Shown here: in pieces, positions 1 to 6,303 of the stretch
How positions within the stretch are numbered: the stretch's first letter is position 1
Layout of the letters: every line of letters begins with the position of its first letter
Source of the DNA: Candidatus Mesolinea sp. UBA5823
Lineage (GTDB): Bacteria > Chloroflexota > Anaerolineae > Anaerolineales > Anaerolineaceae
NCBI GenBank assembly: GCA_002417685.1
Contig: DICP01000084.1
Location: 6,737 to 14,938 of the forward strand
Length of the DNA: 8,202 bases
Direction: 5' to 3'
Position numbers and translations under genes: made by a program
Notes under the pieces: generated by a model
Database searches by the model: none
The model's input: the letters and a program-made list of their open reading frames with translations, nothing else
Told to the model about the DNA's origin: nothing

Positions 1-263
1 GTTTCGCGTTCAATCCAAATTGCCCTGAGTGTTTCAATTATCCAACGAAAGAAAACTTTTTCCCGATATTTGGTTGCCACCATTGCAATCACGTCTTTGC
101 GATCGGTACACATCAAAAGCGCAGGGTAATCCAGACGGCTGATATGATTGGTTGTCAAGATGATCGGCCCACTGGCAGGGATGTATTCTGCTCCTTCCAC
201 ACGGAAATTTGAAAGGAGATTAAAACCTGTTCGGATTAATTTAAGTAGAGTTTCCCGTTGCAT
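1..263 (-). CDS. PlsC-like 1-acylglycerol-3-phosphate acyltransferase family protein (N-terminal part; C-terminus beyond left edge)
   Basis: The frame begins with ATG at 263 and stays open to base 1, giving 87 codons. An in-frame TAA lies shortly upstream, so this is the first possible ATG. The protein starts MQRETLLKLI and carries NHISRLD at residues 39-45, which fits the HX4D catalytic motif (H40, D45) of lysophospholipid acyltransferases. It is preceded by the usual VEGAEYIPASGPIIL-type strand (about residues 22-36). In this family the His-Asp pair activates the glycerol hydroxyl for acyl transfer at the membrane face during phospholipid synthesis. The later substrate-binding block (residues 80-86, LRAIWIER) resembles the family's G-x-I-x-V-x-R region. 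The second half is missing, so substrate specificity cannot be assigned. No strong Shine-Dalgarno sequence precedes the ATG. It lies 62 nt after the PrsW-like gene on the same strand and could be its last co-transcribed partner or separately transcribed. Confidence 0.85.
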   Translation of the reverse strand, partial: MQRETLLKLIRTGFNLLSNFRVEGAEYIPASGPIILTTNHISRLDYPALLMCTDRKDVIAMVATKYREKVFFRWIIETLRAIWIERE

Positions 264-275
264 AAGCTGCTTTTT

Positions 276-309
276 ATTTTATCTTAACCTTGGTATACCT
301 TTGGTAAGG
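276..309 (-). promoter_or_regulatory. Possible promoter/operator before the PlsC-like gene
   Basis: The 62-nt gap is AT-rich near the acyltransferase start. TAAAAT (minus strand, 281-276) matches the -10 consensus at 5 of 6 positions. Upstream are two near-identical direct repeats on the plus strand, accttggta (287-295) and acctttggta (297-306), around a perfect 8-bp palindrome ggtatacc (292-299). No good -35 box is visible, and the start point would leave a leader of only a few bases. This is a weak assignment. No terminator-like hairpin with a T-run was found after the PrsW-like gene. Confidence 0.22.
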
Positions 310-325
310 CTATTATCGTTGGTCT

Positions 326-1543
326 TCAGTCAGTAGATCCGGCGGCGTGCCGCTCTACCTTGCGGCTGAAAAGCACAAAAGCCACCAGTAATATTAACGC
401 ATAAACCGCTAAGAAGATGTAGGTGAGATTCCCGGATGCAATAACTTGTGGGCTCAGCTCCAAGATGGCTAAGCCATTCCAAATGCCATGCAGCAGGACG
501 GTAAGGAAGTAGATACCCACGACTTTTGCTGGTTTTTTGCCTTGCCAAGCATTTGCCATTGCCCACCCTAGCAAACCGCCATTGAAAATGTGCAGGAGAG
601 TTCCGCCTAAACGCCCAACAACAAAGCCTAACCAATCCGTCGAGGTGCTGCTCGCCACAGCTGCACTATTCAGCAAACCTTCGACCAAGGCAAAACCAGC
701 GCCGCTCACAATGCCAGCAACAAATCCTTCTGCCGGCGAAATCCCGCGCCCTTTCAACAACCAAACCCCTAAGGTCTTGAAAGCCTCCTCGATCATTGGG
801 ATAACCAAAGCAACTAGGAGTAATATGCCAATAAAGATGGGTGGGGTGCTCAGCAGAGGTCCAAGCAGCTCGATAAGCTCCTCTGGGGCTAAATTGGCAC
901 CTTCCAAAAGGGGCAGCAGGTTTTCCAACACTTCCATCACCTGCGGATTGCGCGCTAATGCTGCAAGTACTCCTACAACCACGGCAAAAAACAGGACCAT
1001 TTCTAAGATCAGAATGAAATAGGTGGTGAAGCTTAGGCTAAAAGTGAGCAAACCCGAATTTCGCTTGGAGTTTTTCCCCCACTGGCTCCCCGCGCCTAAC
1101 CGAAGAAACCAGAGAGCAGGCAGAACCACAGCCAAGGCAGTAAGCCCAGCCGGTAAAAACCCTGGGGTTGGTTCTTCGGGCAGAATAACCAGCCGAATCA
1201 AGAGCGTGAGCACAAAGAGTACAACAGGCAGCCAATTAAGTGCAGGCATTGGAGCGCTCAGCCAACGCGGCGGATTTCCGCCAGAAGCCGCGCTCAGACT
1301 GCTGATCACTGAGGGGAGGCAAAGCAATGCCAACATAAACAGGGCAGCGGTATAAGCCCAAAGCATAGTTTCTTGCAGCTCAGGAGCCATCGCGGGAACT
1401 CGACCAACCCTAAGCTGAGCCGAGAAGATTGCACTCCCGAGAAAGAATAAGAACACAAATAAAGAAAAGACTAACTGGAGAATACTCATCCAGTCAGTCT
1501 TTCTATGTTGTTTTAAGCCTGGAGCAGAAGGCTCAGCGTTCAT
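326..1543 (-). CDS. PrsW-family intramembrane metalloprotease (CPBP/PrsW clan)
   Basis: This 405-residue polytopic membrane protein has about nine or ten hydrophobic segments, the first at roughly residues 21-41 and the last at 372-393. The clan's catalytic signatures are present in order: EEAFK (E252, E253, K256), FALVE (F284, E288), H318 in LLHIFNGG, and H352 in LLHGIWNG (N356). In PrsW-type proteases these Glu and His residues form an intramembrane metal-dependent active site. B. subtilis PrsW cleaves the anti-sigma factor RsiW at site 1, but other members have unknown substrates and none can be named here. A polar segment of about 40 residues (195-235) sits between membrane spans ahead of the EE motif. 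The ATG overlaps the upstream lipoprotein gene's TGA as ATGA, with no Shine-Dalgarno sequence of its own, so translation is probably coupled. No sigma or anti-sigma gene is in the window. Confidence 0.85.
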   Translation of the reverse strand: MNAEPSAPGLKQHRKTDWMSILQLVFSLFVFLFFLGSAIFSAQLRVGRVPAMAPELQETMLWAYTAALFMLALLCLPSVISSLSAASGGNPPRWLSAPMPALNWLPVVLFVLTLLIRLVILPEEPTPGFLPAGLTALAVVLPALWFLRLGAGSQWGKNSKRNSGLLTFSLSFTTYFILILEMVLFFAVVVGVLAALARNPQVMEVLENLLPLLEGANLAPEELIELLGPLLSTPPIFIGILLLVALVIPMIEEAFKTLGVWLLKGRGISPAEGFVAGIVSGAGFALVEGLLNSAAVASSTSTDWLGFVVGRLGGTLLHIFNGGLLGWAMANAWQGKKPAKVVGIYFLTVLLHGIWNGLAILELSPQVIASGNLTYIFLAVYALILLVAFVLFSRKVERHAAGSTD

Positions 1544-2862
1544 TTTTCGTCGATTTCGATCGTGATAATCTTATCGCCGGCTGGTGCATCCGGATTCACC
1601 TGTGTATCACGCTCTGTGAGTTTCTCTAGCACATCAAAGCCAGAAATGACCTTTCCAAAAATAGTGTAACTGCCCGAGAGTTGAGTGGCAGGAACATAAG
1701 TGATAAAGAACTGGCTGCCGTTGGTATCCGGACCGCCATTAGCCATGCCCACCATATAAGCCTCATCAAAGTTTAGCGAATCGCTAATTTCATTGCGATA
1801 TTCGAAGCCCGGTCCAGATATCCCTGTGCCGCTGGGGTCTCCTGCCTGGGCGACGAAGTCATGCGCCACACGATGGAAAGTGATTCCATCGTAGAAGCCT
1901 GCGCGTGCCAAAAAGACAAAAGCATTGACTGTCAGCGGTGCTTCTTTCGGATACAGCTCCACGACGATATCTCCCTTTTCAGTCTTGATAGTTGCCGTGT
2001 ATTCTTTGTTCTGGTCAATCACCCAGGGCGGGCATTCTGTATACAAACCTTCGCTCTCATACTTTAGCACCTCAATGACCATGCCCAAAGTGCTTGCGCT
2101 CCAATCGTAAGACCAAGGCCTACCGTTAAGCAGGATGGTTGGGGTAGCGCTAAGCCCAATGGTATTGGTGCCATACTCCAGCGCTTCTTGGATCTTATTG
2201 ACAATTGCCTCACTGGTTAGGTCAGTCATGAATTGCTGGGTATCCAACCCCAAGGTTGTAGCTTCATTCTCTAACCAGGTGGTAAATTCCTCTGTCGAAA
2301 GGGAGGACCAGCTGCTCTGCTGGGAGAAGAGTGCATCGTACATCTCCCAGAATTTGCCTTGCAAACCTGCGGCTTCCGCGGCTTGTGCAGCCAAAGTAGC
2401 ATTGGGATGGATGCTGACTAAGGGAAAATGGCGGAAAACAACACGCACATCATCAGGGTACTTTTCCATGAGTTTGTTGAGCTCGTCATAAAAAGCAGCA
2501 CAAGCTGGGCATTGAAAATCACTATATTCCAACACTGTCAGCAAAGCATCCTCCGGACCTTTACTCCAGTCATCCTCAGTGATTGCCGGGAAAACTGAAA
2601 GCATCGCAGTTTGTTCCTCTGTCAGCTCTGGGAAGAAGCCTTGTGTAACGGAGCAGATCATCTTGCCCTCGTCATCTACCAACTGCGTCTCTCCGGTTGG
2701 CACCGCGGTAGGTTCTGCAGCGTCTTCTGTTACGGTCTCTGTAGGTGCCACGGTCTCCGTGGGTGTGGCTGTAGCCGGTGGCGTAATTGTCTTGGCGGTG
2801 CAAGCACTTACTCCCAGTACCACAACAAATAAGATTATTATCAACTTAAATGGTTTTTTCAT
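1540..2862 (-). CDS. Lipoprotein: DsbA-like thioredoxin domain fused to cyclophilin-type peptidyl-prolyl isomerase
   Basis: This 440-residue protein has a lipoprotein signal peptide: positive start MKKPFK, a hydrophobic core, and lipobox VSAC with C21 as the lipidated residue. A linker rich in Thr, Pro, Glu and Val follows (about 25-58). The DsbA-like domain (about 95-270) has CPAC at 118-121 and a TPT cis-proline loop at P241. The cyclophilin domain (about 288-438) has FHR (329-331), QAGD (339-342) and MANGGPDTNGSQFF (373-386). By alignment to human CypA from memory, R55, F60, Q63 and F113 correspond to R331, F336, Q339 and F386. The W121 and H126 positions appear to be Q394 and Y399. The protein should be membrane-anchored outside the cytoplasm, combining thiol-disulfide chemistry with proline isomerisation. 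AAAGGA lies 4 nt before the ATG. The PrsW-like gene follows by an ATGA overlap. Its redox direction (oxidase or isomerase) cannot be told from sequence. Confidence 0.92.
   Translation of the reverse strand: MKKPFKLIIILFVVVLGVSACTAKTITPPATATPTETVAPTETVTEDAAEPTAVPTGETQLVDDEGKMICSVTQGFFPELTEEQTAMLSVFPAITEDDWSKGPEDALLTVLEYSDFQCPACAAFYDELNKLMEKYPDDVRVVFRHFPLVSIHPNATLAAQAAEAAGLQGKFWEMYDALFSQQSSWSSLSTEEFTTWLENEATTLGLDTQQFMTDLTSEAIVNKIQEALEYGTNTIGLSATPTILLNGRPWSYDWSASTLGMVIEVLKYESEGLYTECPPWVIDQNKEYTATIKTEKGDIVVELYPKEAPLTVNAFVFLARAGFYDGITFHRVAHDFVAQAGDPSGTGISGPGFEYRNEISDSLNFDEAYMVGMANGGPDTNGSQFFITYVPATQLSGSYTIFGKVISGFDVLEKLTERDTQVNPDAPAGDKIITIEIDEK
2733..2768 (-). repeat. Two imperfect 18-bp tandem units in the lipoprotein linker
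   Basis: Bases 2733-2750 and 2751-2768 are near-copies beginning cggtctc on the plus strand. They encode repeated TPTETV/APTETV in the flexible linker just after the lipid anchor (about residues 33-44). Such short in-frame repeats can change copy number and so alter how far the folded domains stand off the membrane. Confidence 0.5.
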
Positions 2863-2879
2863 AATGTCCTTTCAATGAA

Positions 2880-2911
2880 CTTCCAGCTATGTGTATAGGG
2901 AGCTAAGGAAG
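2880..2911 (-). promoter_or_regulatory. Imperfect hairpin between tmk and the DsbA-cyclophilin gene
   Basis: The 49-nt gap holds a dyad on the plus strand: cttcc (2880-2884) and agct (2885-2888) can pair with agct (2901-2904) and ggaag (2907-2911), with a 2-nt bulge. An alternative inner stem is CTAT/ATAG at 2887-2898. It starts directly after the tmk stop and ends 7 nt before the AAAGGA ribosome-binding site of the next gene (2867-2872). No T-run follows on the transcribed strand, so a classical intrinsic terminator is unlikely. An RNA processing or attenuation element, or chance, are the alternatives. Confidence 0.3.
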
Positions 2912-3538
2912 TTAATCGTTGATTTTCTCCTGTAAAAATTGCATCACTGCTTGGCGCAAGGCCAGTTGGACAGCTTCTTTGGGTTGCATGGCATCGATCA
3001 CGCGCCAGCGCTCGGGTTCTTGCCGGCAAAGCTCATGGTAACCTTCGCGTACGCGCTGATGAAAAGCGAGCGCATAAGCATCCAGCCGGTTCCACTCGTC
3101 TTCTTTGCGCTTGCGCTGCAAGCCAGTCTCCACGTCTACATCCAGCAGCAAGGTCAGGTCTGGCTTGAGCTTATCGGTGGCAAAATCCAACATAATGCGC
3201 AAGGTGTCCAGATTTAGCCCGTGCCCGTAGCCCTGATACGCCAGTGTGGAGTCGCCAAAGCGGTCACAAAGCACCAATTTACCTTCGCGCAACGCCGGCT
3301 TGATCACTTGCTCCACTAATTGAGCTCGCGAGGCTAAAAAGAGCAAGATCTCCGTGCGTGGATGCAGCTCTTGGTTATCCAGCCGCATTAAAATCTGGCG
3401 GATTTGGTCGCCAATGGGCGTGCCGCCAGGCTCACGCGTGGTGAGCACGTCCCAGCCTTGCCCGCTTAAAAATTCCGCCAAATCCGGGAGTTGGCTAGAC
3501 TTTCCGCTGCCTTCTGGGCCTTCCAGAGTGATAAACAT
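2912..3538 (-). CDS. tmk: Thymidylate kinase (dTMP kinase)
   Basis: The product phosphorylates dTMP to dTDP with ATP in the cytoplasm, a required step in dTTP supply for both the de novo and salvage routes. The 208-residue length is normal for the family. It has the P-loop GPEGSGKSS (7-15), the REPGGT motif (35-40), DRF (92-94) with the following AYQG (100-103) that contacts the nucleotide, and LLDVD (131-135). The lid segment (about 142-152) is rich in Arg and Lys and ends NRLD. The P-loop has no Arg and the lid does, which matches the E. coli-like (type II) arrangement. The start ATG lies 2 nt after the stop of the upstream ATPase gene, with AGGGA about 6 to 9 nt upstream, so the two are very likely co-transcribed. 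The frequent partner holB is not next to it. Confidence 0.96.
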   Translation of the reverse strand: MFITLEGPEGSGKSSQLPDLAEFLSGQGWDVLTTREPGGTPIGDQIRQILMRLDNQELHPRTEILLFLASRAQLVEQVIKPALREGKLVLCDRFGDSTLAYQGYGHGLNLDTLRIMLDFATDKLKPDLTLLLDVDVETGLQRKRKEDEWNRLDAYALAFHQRVREGYHELCRQEPERWRVIDAMQPKEAVQLALRQAVMQFLQEKIND

Positions 3539-3540
3539 GC

Positions 3541-5202
3541 TTAATCCCTAAAGATGCGCACAAAGCGGTTAGGCTCTGTGCCAAAAGACTGGGATACCAA
3601 GCTGGCTTTTTGAGCTAACTGATGCTGTTCTCGGCGGACATTAGCGGAAGCGGGGCGTAAATCGACATACTTTTCACCTGCCAACACCATCTGGATGGCA
3701 TCTTCGGCTTGTTCCAAGGCTTCGCTATGCTCGTTCATCATATTATGCGGTGCAGGAGGCACCATAAAAACGTTTGCTAAGAACTGTTCGATCTGGTTCA
3801 CCGAGTTAGACTTAATCACAAAGACCGGAATGCTCATTTCTTCCGCTTGGATCACGGGTTGTAGCCGCTCGCGATAGTAGCGCCTCTGGGTGACAAATGT
3901 ATCCGCTTCTTCTAAGTTACGAACTAAACGAGCAGGCACACCCATGTTTTTAATCACCTGCAGCAAGCGGTTGCGTGCTACGCCAAAGGCATAAATGTTC
4001 TTCACTTCCTGAGCATGGGCAGGCACATGGGTCTCAAAATCAGTCTCAGAGGATCCTGCAAGCGTTGCCTTCCGAGTGGATGTATTCCCGCTCATACCCC
4101 GCTGAAAAGGTGTCTTCTCCATGCCATTTCCGCGCCTGAGCGACTGATTTACGGTGGGGGCTTGGCGCACCTCAGCTCGCTGAATACGAATCTTGCCTTC
4201 TTCATCCCAAGAGCGTTCTTCTGGGGGTATAGGGTAACCACGCAGCAAAGCATCTACTGCCGCAGCAACATCTGTATAAACACATAAGTGCTGCCGGCTT
4301 TGGATCTCCACTAAAACAGTAAAAGTTGGTGGTGCCCGTCGTTCGAGCACCGTTTTCTGGGTTCCGCGTCGCCGGGCTTCATCATCCGAAAGCGTAACCG
4401 ATTCGATCCCGCCCACGAGGTCTGAAAGCGTGGGGTTAAGCAGCAGATTCTCTAACGCATTGCCATGCGCTGTGCCAATTAGCTGCACGCCGCGCTCGGC
4501 AATAGTGCGCGCTGCCTGTGCTTCCAGCTCCCGCCCAATTTCGTCAATGACGATTACTTCAGGGTTGTGGTTTTCTACCGCTTCAATCATCACTTCGTGT
4601 TGCAATGAAGGCTTTGGCACCTGCATGCGCCGTGCACGCCCGACAGCCGGATGCGGAACGTCACCGTCTCCACCAATTTCGTTAGAGGTGTCCACGATTA
4701 TGACACGTTTGGTCTCCGCTAAAATGCGTGCGGCTTCCCGCAGCATAGTGGTTTTACCCACGCCGGGCTTCCCGAGGAGCAAGATGCTCTCACCAGAGTT
4801 GATCAAGTCCGCAATGATTTCAATAGTGCCATACACCGCCCTGCCTACCCGGCAGGTGAGGCCGACAATTTCTCCGCGCCGATTACGAATCGCAGAAATA
4901 CGATGCAACGTACGCTCCAGACCTGCACGGTTATCAGCATCAAAGCTGCCAATGCGCTCGGTGACGTAATCCAAATCGTATTGGGTCACATCCCGAGGGA
5001 GTAAAACCACTTCACTATCGATAAAGCGCGCTGCTGGCTTCCTGCCCAAGTCTAAGATAATCTCGAGCAGATTATCGAAATTATCCTCAGATTGTACGGA
5101 TTGGGCAATGTCTGGCGGCAAGATTGAAAGCATTGCATCCAGGTCATCAGTAATTTTTTGTTGTTTGCTTGTCATCTTCTTGCTTATTACTTCTCCCCTC
5201 AT
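3541..5202 (-). CDS. SpoIIIAA/Ycf45-like AAA ATPase with C-terminal R3H motif
   Basis: This 553-residue protein has an ATPase core related to stage III sporulation protein AA and the cyanobacterial/plastid Ycf45 group. Walker A is GKPGVGKTT (144-152) and Walker B is EVIVIDEIG (215-223), followed by a GTAHG sensor-like segment (243-247). A polar, low-complexity linker covers about 340-398. The next region (about 400-478) has the AFGVARNRLLQVI start and an IPVFVIKSNS segment, which I recall as typical of Ycf45 C-termini. The last part carries RREQH (523-527), fitting the R-x3-H motif of single-strand nucleic-acid-binding R3H domains, and ends in a conserved-looking EPNRFVRIFRD tail. The exact cellular role is not established, and sporulation is not implied. 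tmk follows after 2 nt. The start could be ATG 5202 or ATG 5175 (residue 10): the only purine-rich AGGGGAG lies between them, and neither is ideally spaced. Confidence 0.9.
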   Translation of the reverse strand: MRGEVISKKMTSKQQKITDDLDAMLSILPPDIAQSVQSEDNFDNLLEIILDLGRKPAARFIDSEVVLLPRDVTQYDLDYVTERIGSFDADNRAGLERTLHRISAIRNRRGEIVGLTCRVGRAVYGTIEIIADLINSGESILLLGKPGVGKTTMLREAARILAETKRVIIVDTSNEIGGDGDVPHPAVGRARRMQVPKPSLQHEVMIEAVENHNPEVIVIDEIGRELEAQAARTIAERGVQLIGTAHGNALENLLLNPTLSDLVGGIESVTLSDDEARRRGTQKTVLERRAPPTFTVLVEIQSRQHLCVYTDVAAAVDALLRGYPIPPEERSWDEEGKIRIQRAEVRQAPTVNQSLRRGNGMEKTPFQRGMSGNTSTRKATLAGSSETDFETHVPAHAQEVKNIYAFGVARNRLLQVIKNMGVPARLVRNLEEADTFVTQRRYYRERLQPVIQAEEMSIPVFVIKSNSVNQIEQFLANVFMVPPAPHNMMNEHSEALEQAEDAIQMVLAGEKYVDLRPASANVRREQHQLAQKASLVSQSFGTEPNRFVRIFRD

Positions 5203-5278
5203 GGAAGGCTAAGCAACCCAACCATGAGTCTAACTAAATTCTATCTTATTTTCTCATTCCATTCGACGAAGAACGCTG

Positions 5279-5309
5279 ATTGTATAGCAACTTCATAACT
5301 TAAGCACAA
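5279..5309 (-). promoter_or_regulatory. Candidate promoter for the ATPase-tmk-lipoprotein-PrsW cluster
   Basis: On the minus strand TTGTGC (5309-5304) is separated by 17 nt from TATACAAT (5286-5279), which contains TATACA and, shifted by two bases, TACAAT. The -35 box matches TTGACA at only 3 of 6 positions. Transcription would start near 5270, leaving a leader of about 70 nt before ATG 5202. A second weak -10, TAGAAT (5243-5238), lies closer to the gene. The surrounding 5203-5376 gap is AT-rich and contains no credible gene and no clear terminator for the GNAT-like gene upstream. Confidence 0.35.
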
Positions 5310-5341
5310 ACCTTTGTGTAAGCTCTGCAAAACTTCGTAAC
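5289..5341. repeat. Pair of 11-bp direct repeats flanking the palindrome
   Basis: AACTTCATAAC (5289-5299) and AACTTCGTAAC (5331-5341) differ at one base and begin 42 bp apart, about four helical turns. One copy lies in the spacer of the candidate promoter and the other upstream, with the CACAAAccTTTGTG palindrome between them. Same-face spacing would suit cooperative protein binding. Confidence 0.35.
5305..5318. promoter_or_regulatory. 14-bp palindrome overlapping the candidate -35 box
   Basis: CACAAAccTTTGTG is a perfect 6-bp inverted repeat with a 2-bp centre. The centre is too small for a good RNA hairpin, so a binding site for a dimeric DNA-binding protein is the more natural reading. 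It overlaps the proposed -35 box (5304-5309). No regulator gene in the window can be matched to it, and chance cannot be excluded. Confidence 0.3.
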
Positions 5342-5376
5342 GTCGCTGTAAGAGTATATTTTTCAATGCAATGAGA

Positions 5377-6303
5377 TTAGTGTTCTTTGCTGCTGGCTTG
5401 AATCACCGGCACGCTGGATTCAGACTGATTGCCGTTGAACACAGGTTGGGCTGCCCCTTGAGGCACTTCCTCCTGTAAAACTAAATAGCGCACAAGCAGC
5501 TCCATCTCCTTAATATCCGCAGCTGGAAGGTCTGCAGCCATCCCTTCTAACCAAGGCTGATAAGCACGCAAGCTTAGGTAGATGGGACGGCGCAGCGCGT
5601 CTCCTAGCCCGAGCAGTAAATCGATCAAAATTTGGGGGTCATGCGCTTGAGGGGTCAACACAGGTTGCACCCAAATACCATGTGGACCGTAGGCGACGTC
5701 AGCATATCCTAAAAGTCCTCCAGCTTCATCGTAGAGCACCCTGCCGATTGCCGCTTGCCGGGTTGGTGCTTCGATTATCTGAAAGAGCTTGGGCACTACT
5801 GCACGATGCAAAGCTGCCATTGCTTTTATGTCATTATTCGTCCAAGGGCGCCATTTGAAGGTTTTAGCAACCTTATTTTCAGGAAGCTTAGTAAAGCGTA
5901 AAAGCTTTTGGCGGGACCAAACGGTGAAATCAGCTCGACGGAAAGCTGGCAATAACTCCGTCTCTTCGGCTAGGTCTGCAAGCAAATAACGCACGCCCCA
6001 ACTGCCATTCACCTGAATGAGATGCTCCAAAAGCGCGGTTACATGGGCATCCTCGCAGTGAGGAGTGGGAGCGATGTAAGCTAATTGACCATAGGCTTTA
6101 CCTGTCTGATGTAAAACCTGCCCATAGCAGCGGGGTAAACCATCATCGATCCATACGCCAGTATAGCTATTGATTGCCGGCCCAATAGTGCTGACCAGGT
6201 TGGTAAGGGAAAGCGGCTTCCCGTAGGTAGCCAGCCTCAGGCTATCCAGGCTTATAGCTCGCGGTGCAGCTTGGAAGAGGGCTGGATAATCTGGAAAACT
6301 TAT
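5377..6303 (-). CDS. GNAT-like protein of unknown function, apparent ATA start overlapping pdxT
   Basis: The first TTG in frame is at 6030, which would give 217 residues. The frame stays open upstream into pdxT, and the extra 91 residues look like real protein: a strand pair around GVWIDDGLPRCYGQ (49-62) and YGQLAYIAP (71-79), then a helix into LLEHLI and GVRYLLADL. This strand-helix order resembles an N-acetyltransferase fold, ending near WSRQKLLRF. The Q/R-x-x-G-x-G/A acetyl-CoA loop is not recognisable, so catalysis is doubtful. The second half (about 155-280) may be another degenerate copy of the fold, and the tail (about 285-308) is polar. No ATG, GTG or TTG occurs in frame across the extension. 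The chosen start is ATA at 6303-6301, which forms ATAA with the pdxT stop and gives 308 residues. Position suggests co-transcription with pdxST, but no vitamin B6 role is shown. Confidence 0.6.
   Translation of the reverse strand: MSFPDYPALFQAAPRAISLDSLRLATYGKPLSLTNLVSTIGPAINSYTGVWIDDGLPRCYGQVLHQTGKAYGQLAYIAPTPHCEDAHVTALLEHLIQVNGSWGVRYLLADLAEETELLPAFRRADFTVWSRQKLLRFTKLPENKVAKTFKWRPWTNNDIKAMAALHRAVVPKLFQIIEAPTRQAAIGRVLYDEAGGLLGYADVAYGPHGIWVQPVLTPQAHDPQILIDLLLGLGDALRRPIYLSLRAYQPWLEGMAADLPAADIKEMELLVRYLVLQEEVPQGAAQPVFNGNQSESSVPVIQASSKEH

Noticed and set aside
537..1355. Two long plus-strand open frames (537-1022 and 1023-1355)
   Set aside because: They lie wholly antisense to the PrsW-like gene, whose motifs are intact. 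Their translations are rich in Ser, Pro, Lys and Arg with no recognisable domain, typical of a shadow frame.
4430..4969. Plus-strand open frame of 179 codons
   Set aside because: It is antisense to the Walker A and B region of the R3H ATPase. The translation is Ser-, Arg- and Cys-rich with no motif and no ribosome-binding context.
2912..5202. Possible sporulation locus because of the SpoIIIAA-like ATPase
   Set aside because: No other spoIII or sporulation gene is present, and the R3H tail and Ycf45-like C-terminus point to the broader non-sporulation group.
5203..5376. Intrinsic terminator for the pdxST-GNAT cluster
   Set aside because: The only inverted repeat here has a 2-base centre, and no GC-rich stem followed by a T-run was found on the minus strand.
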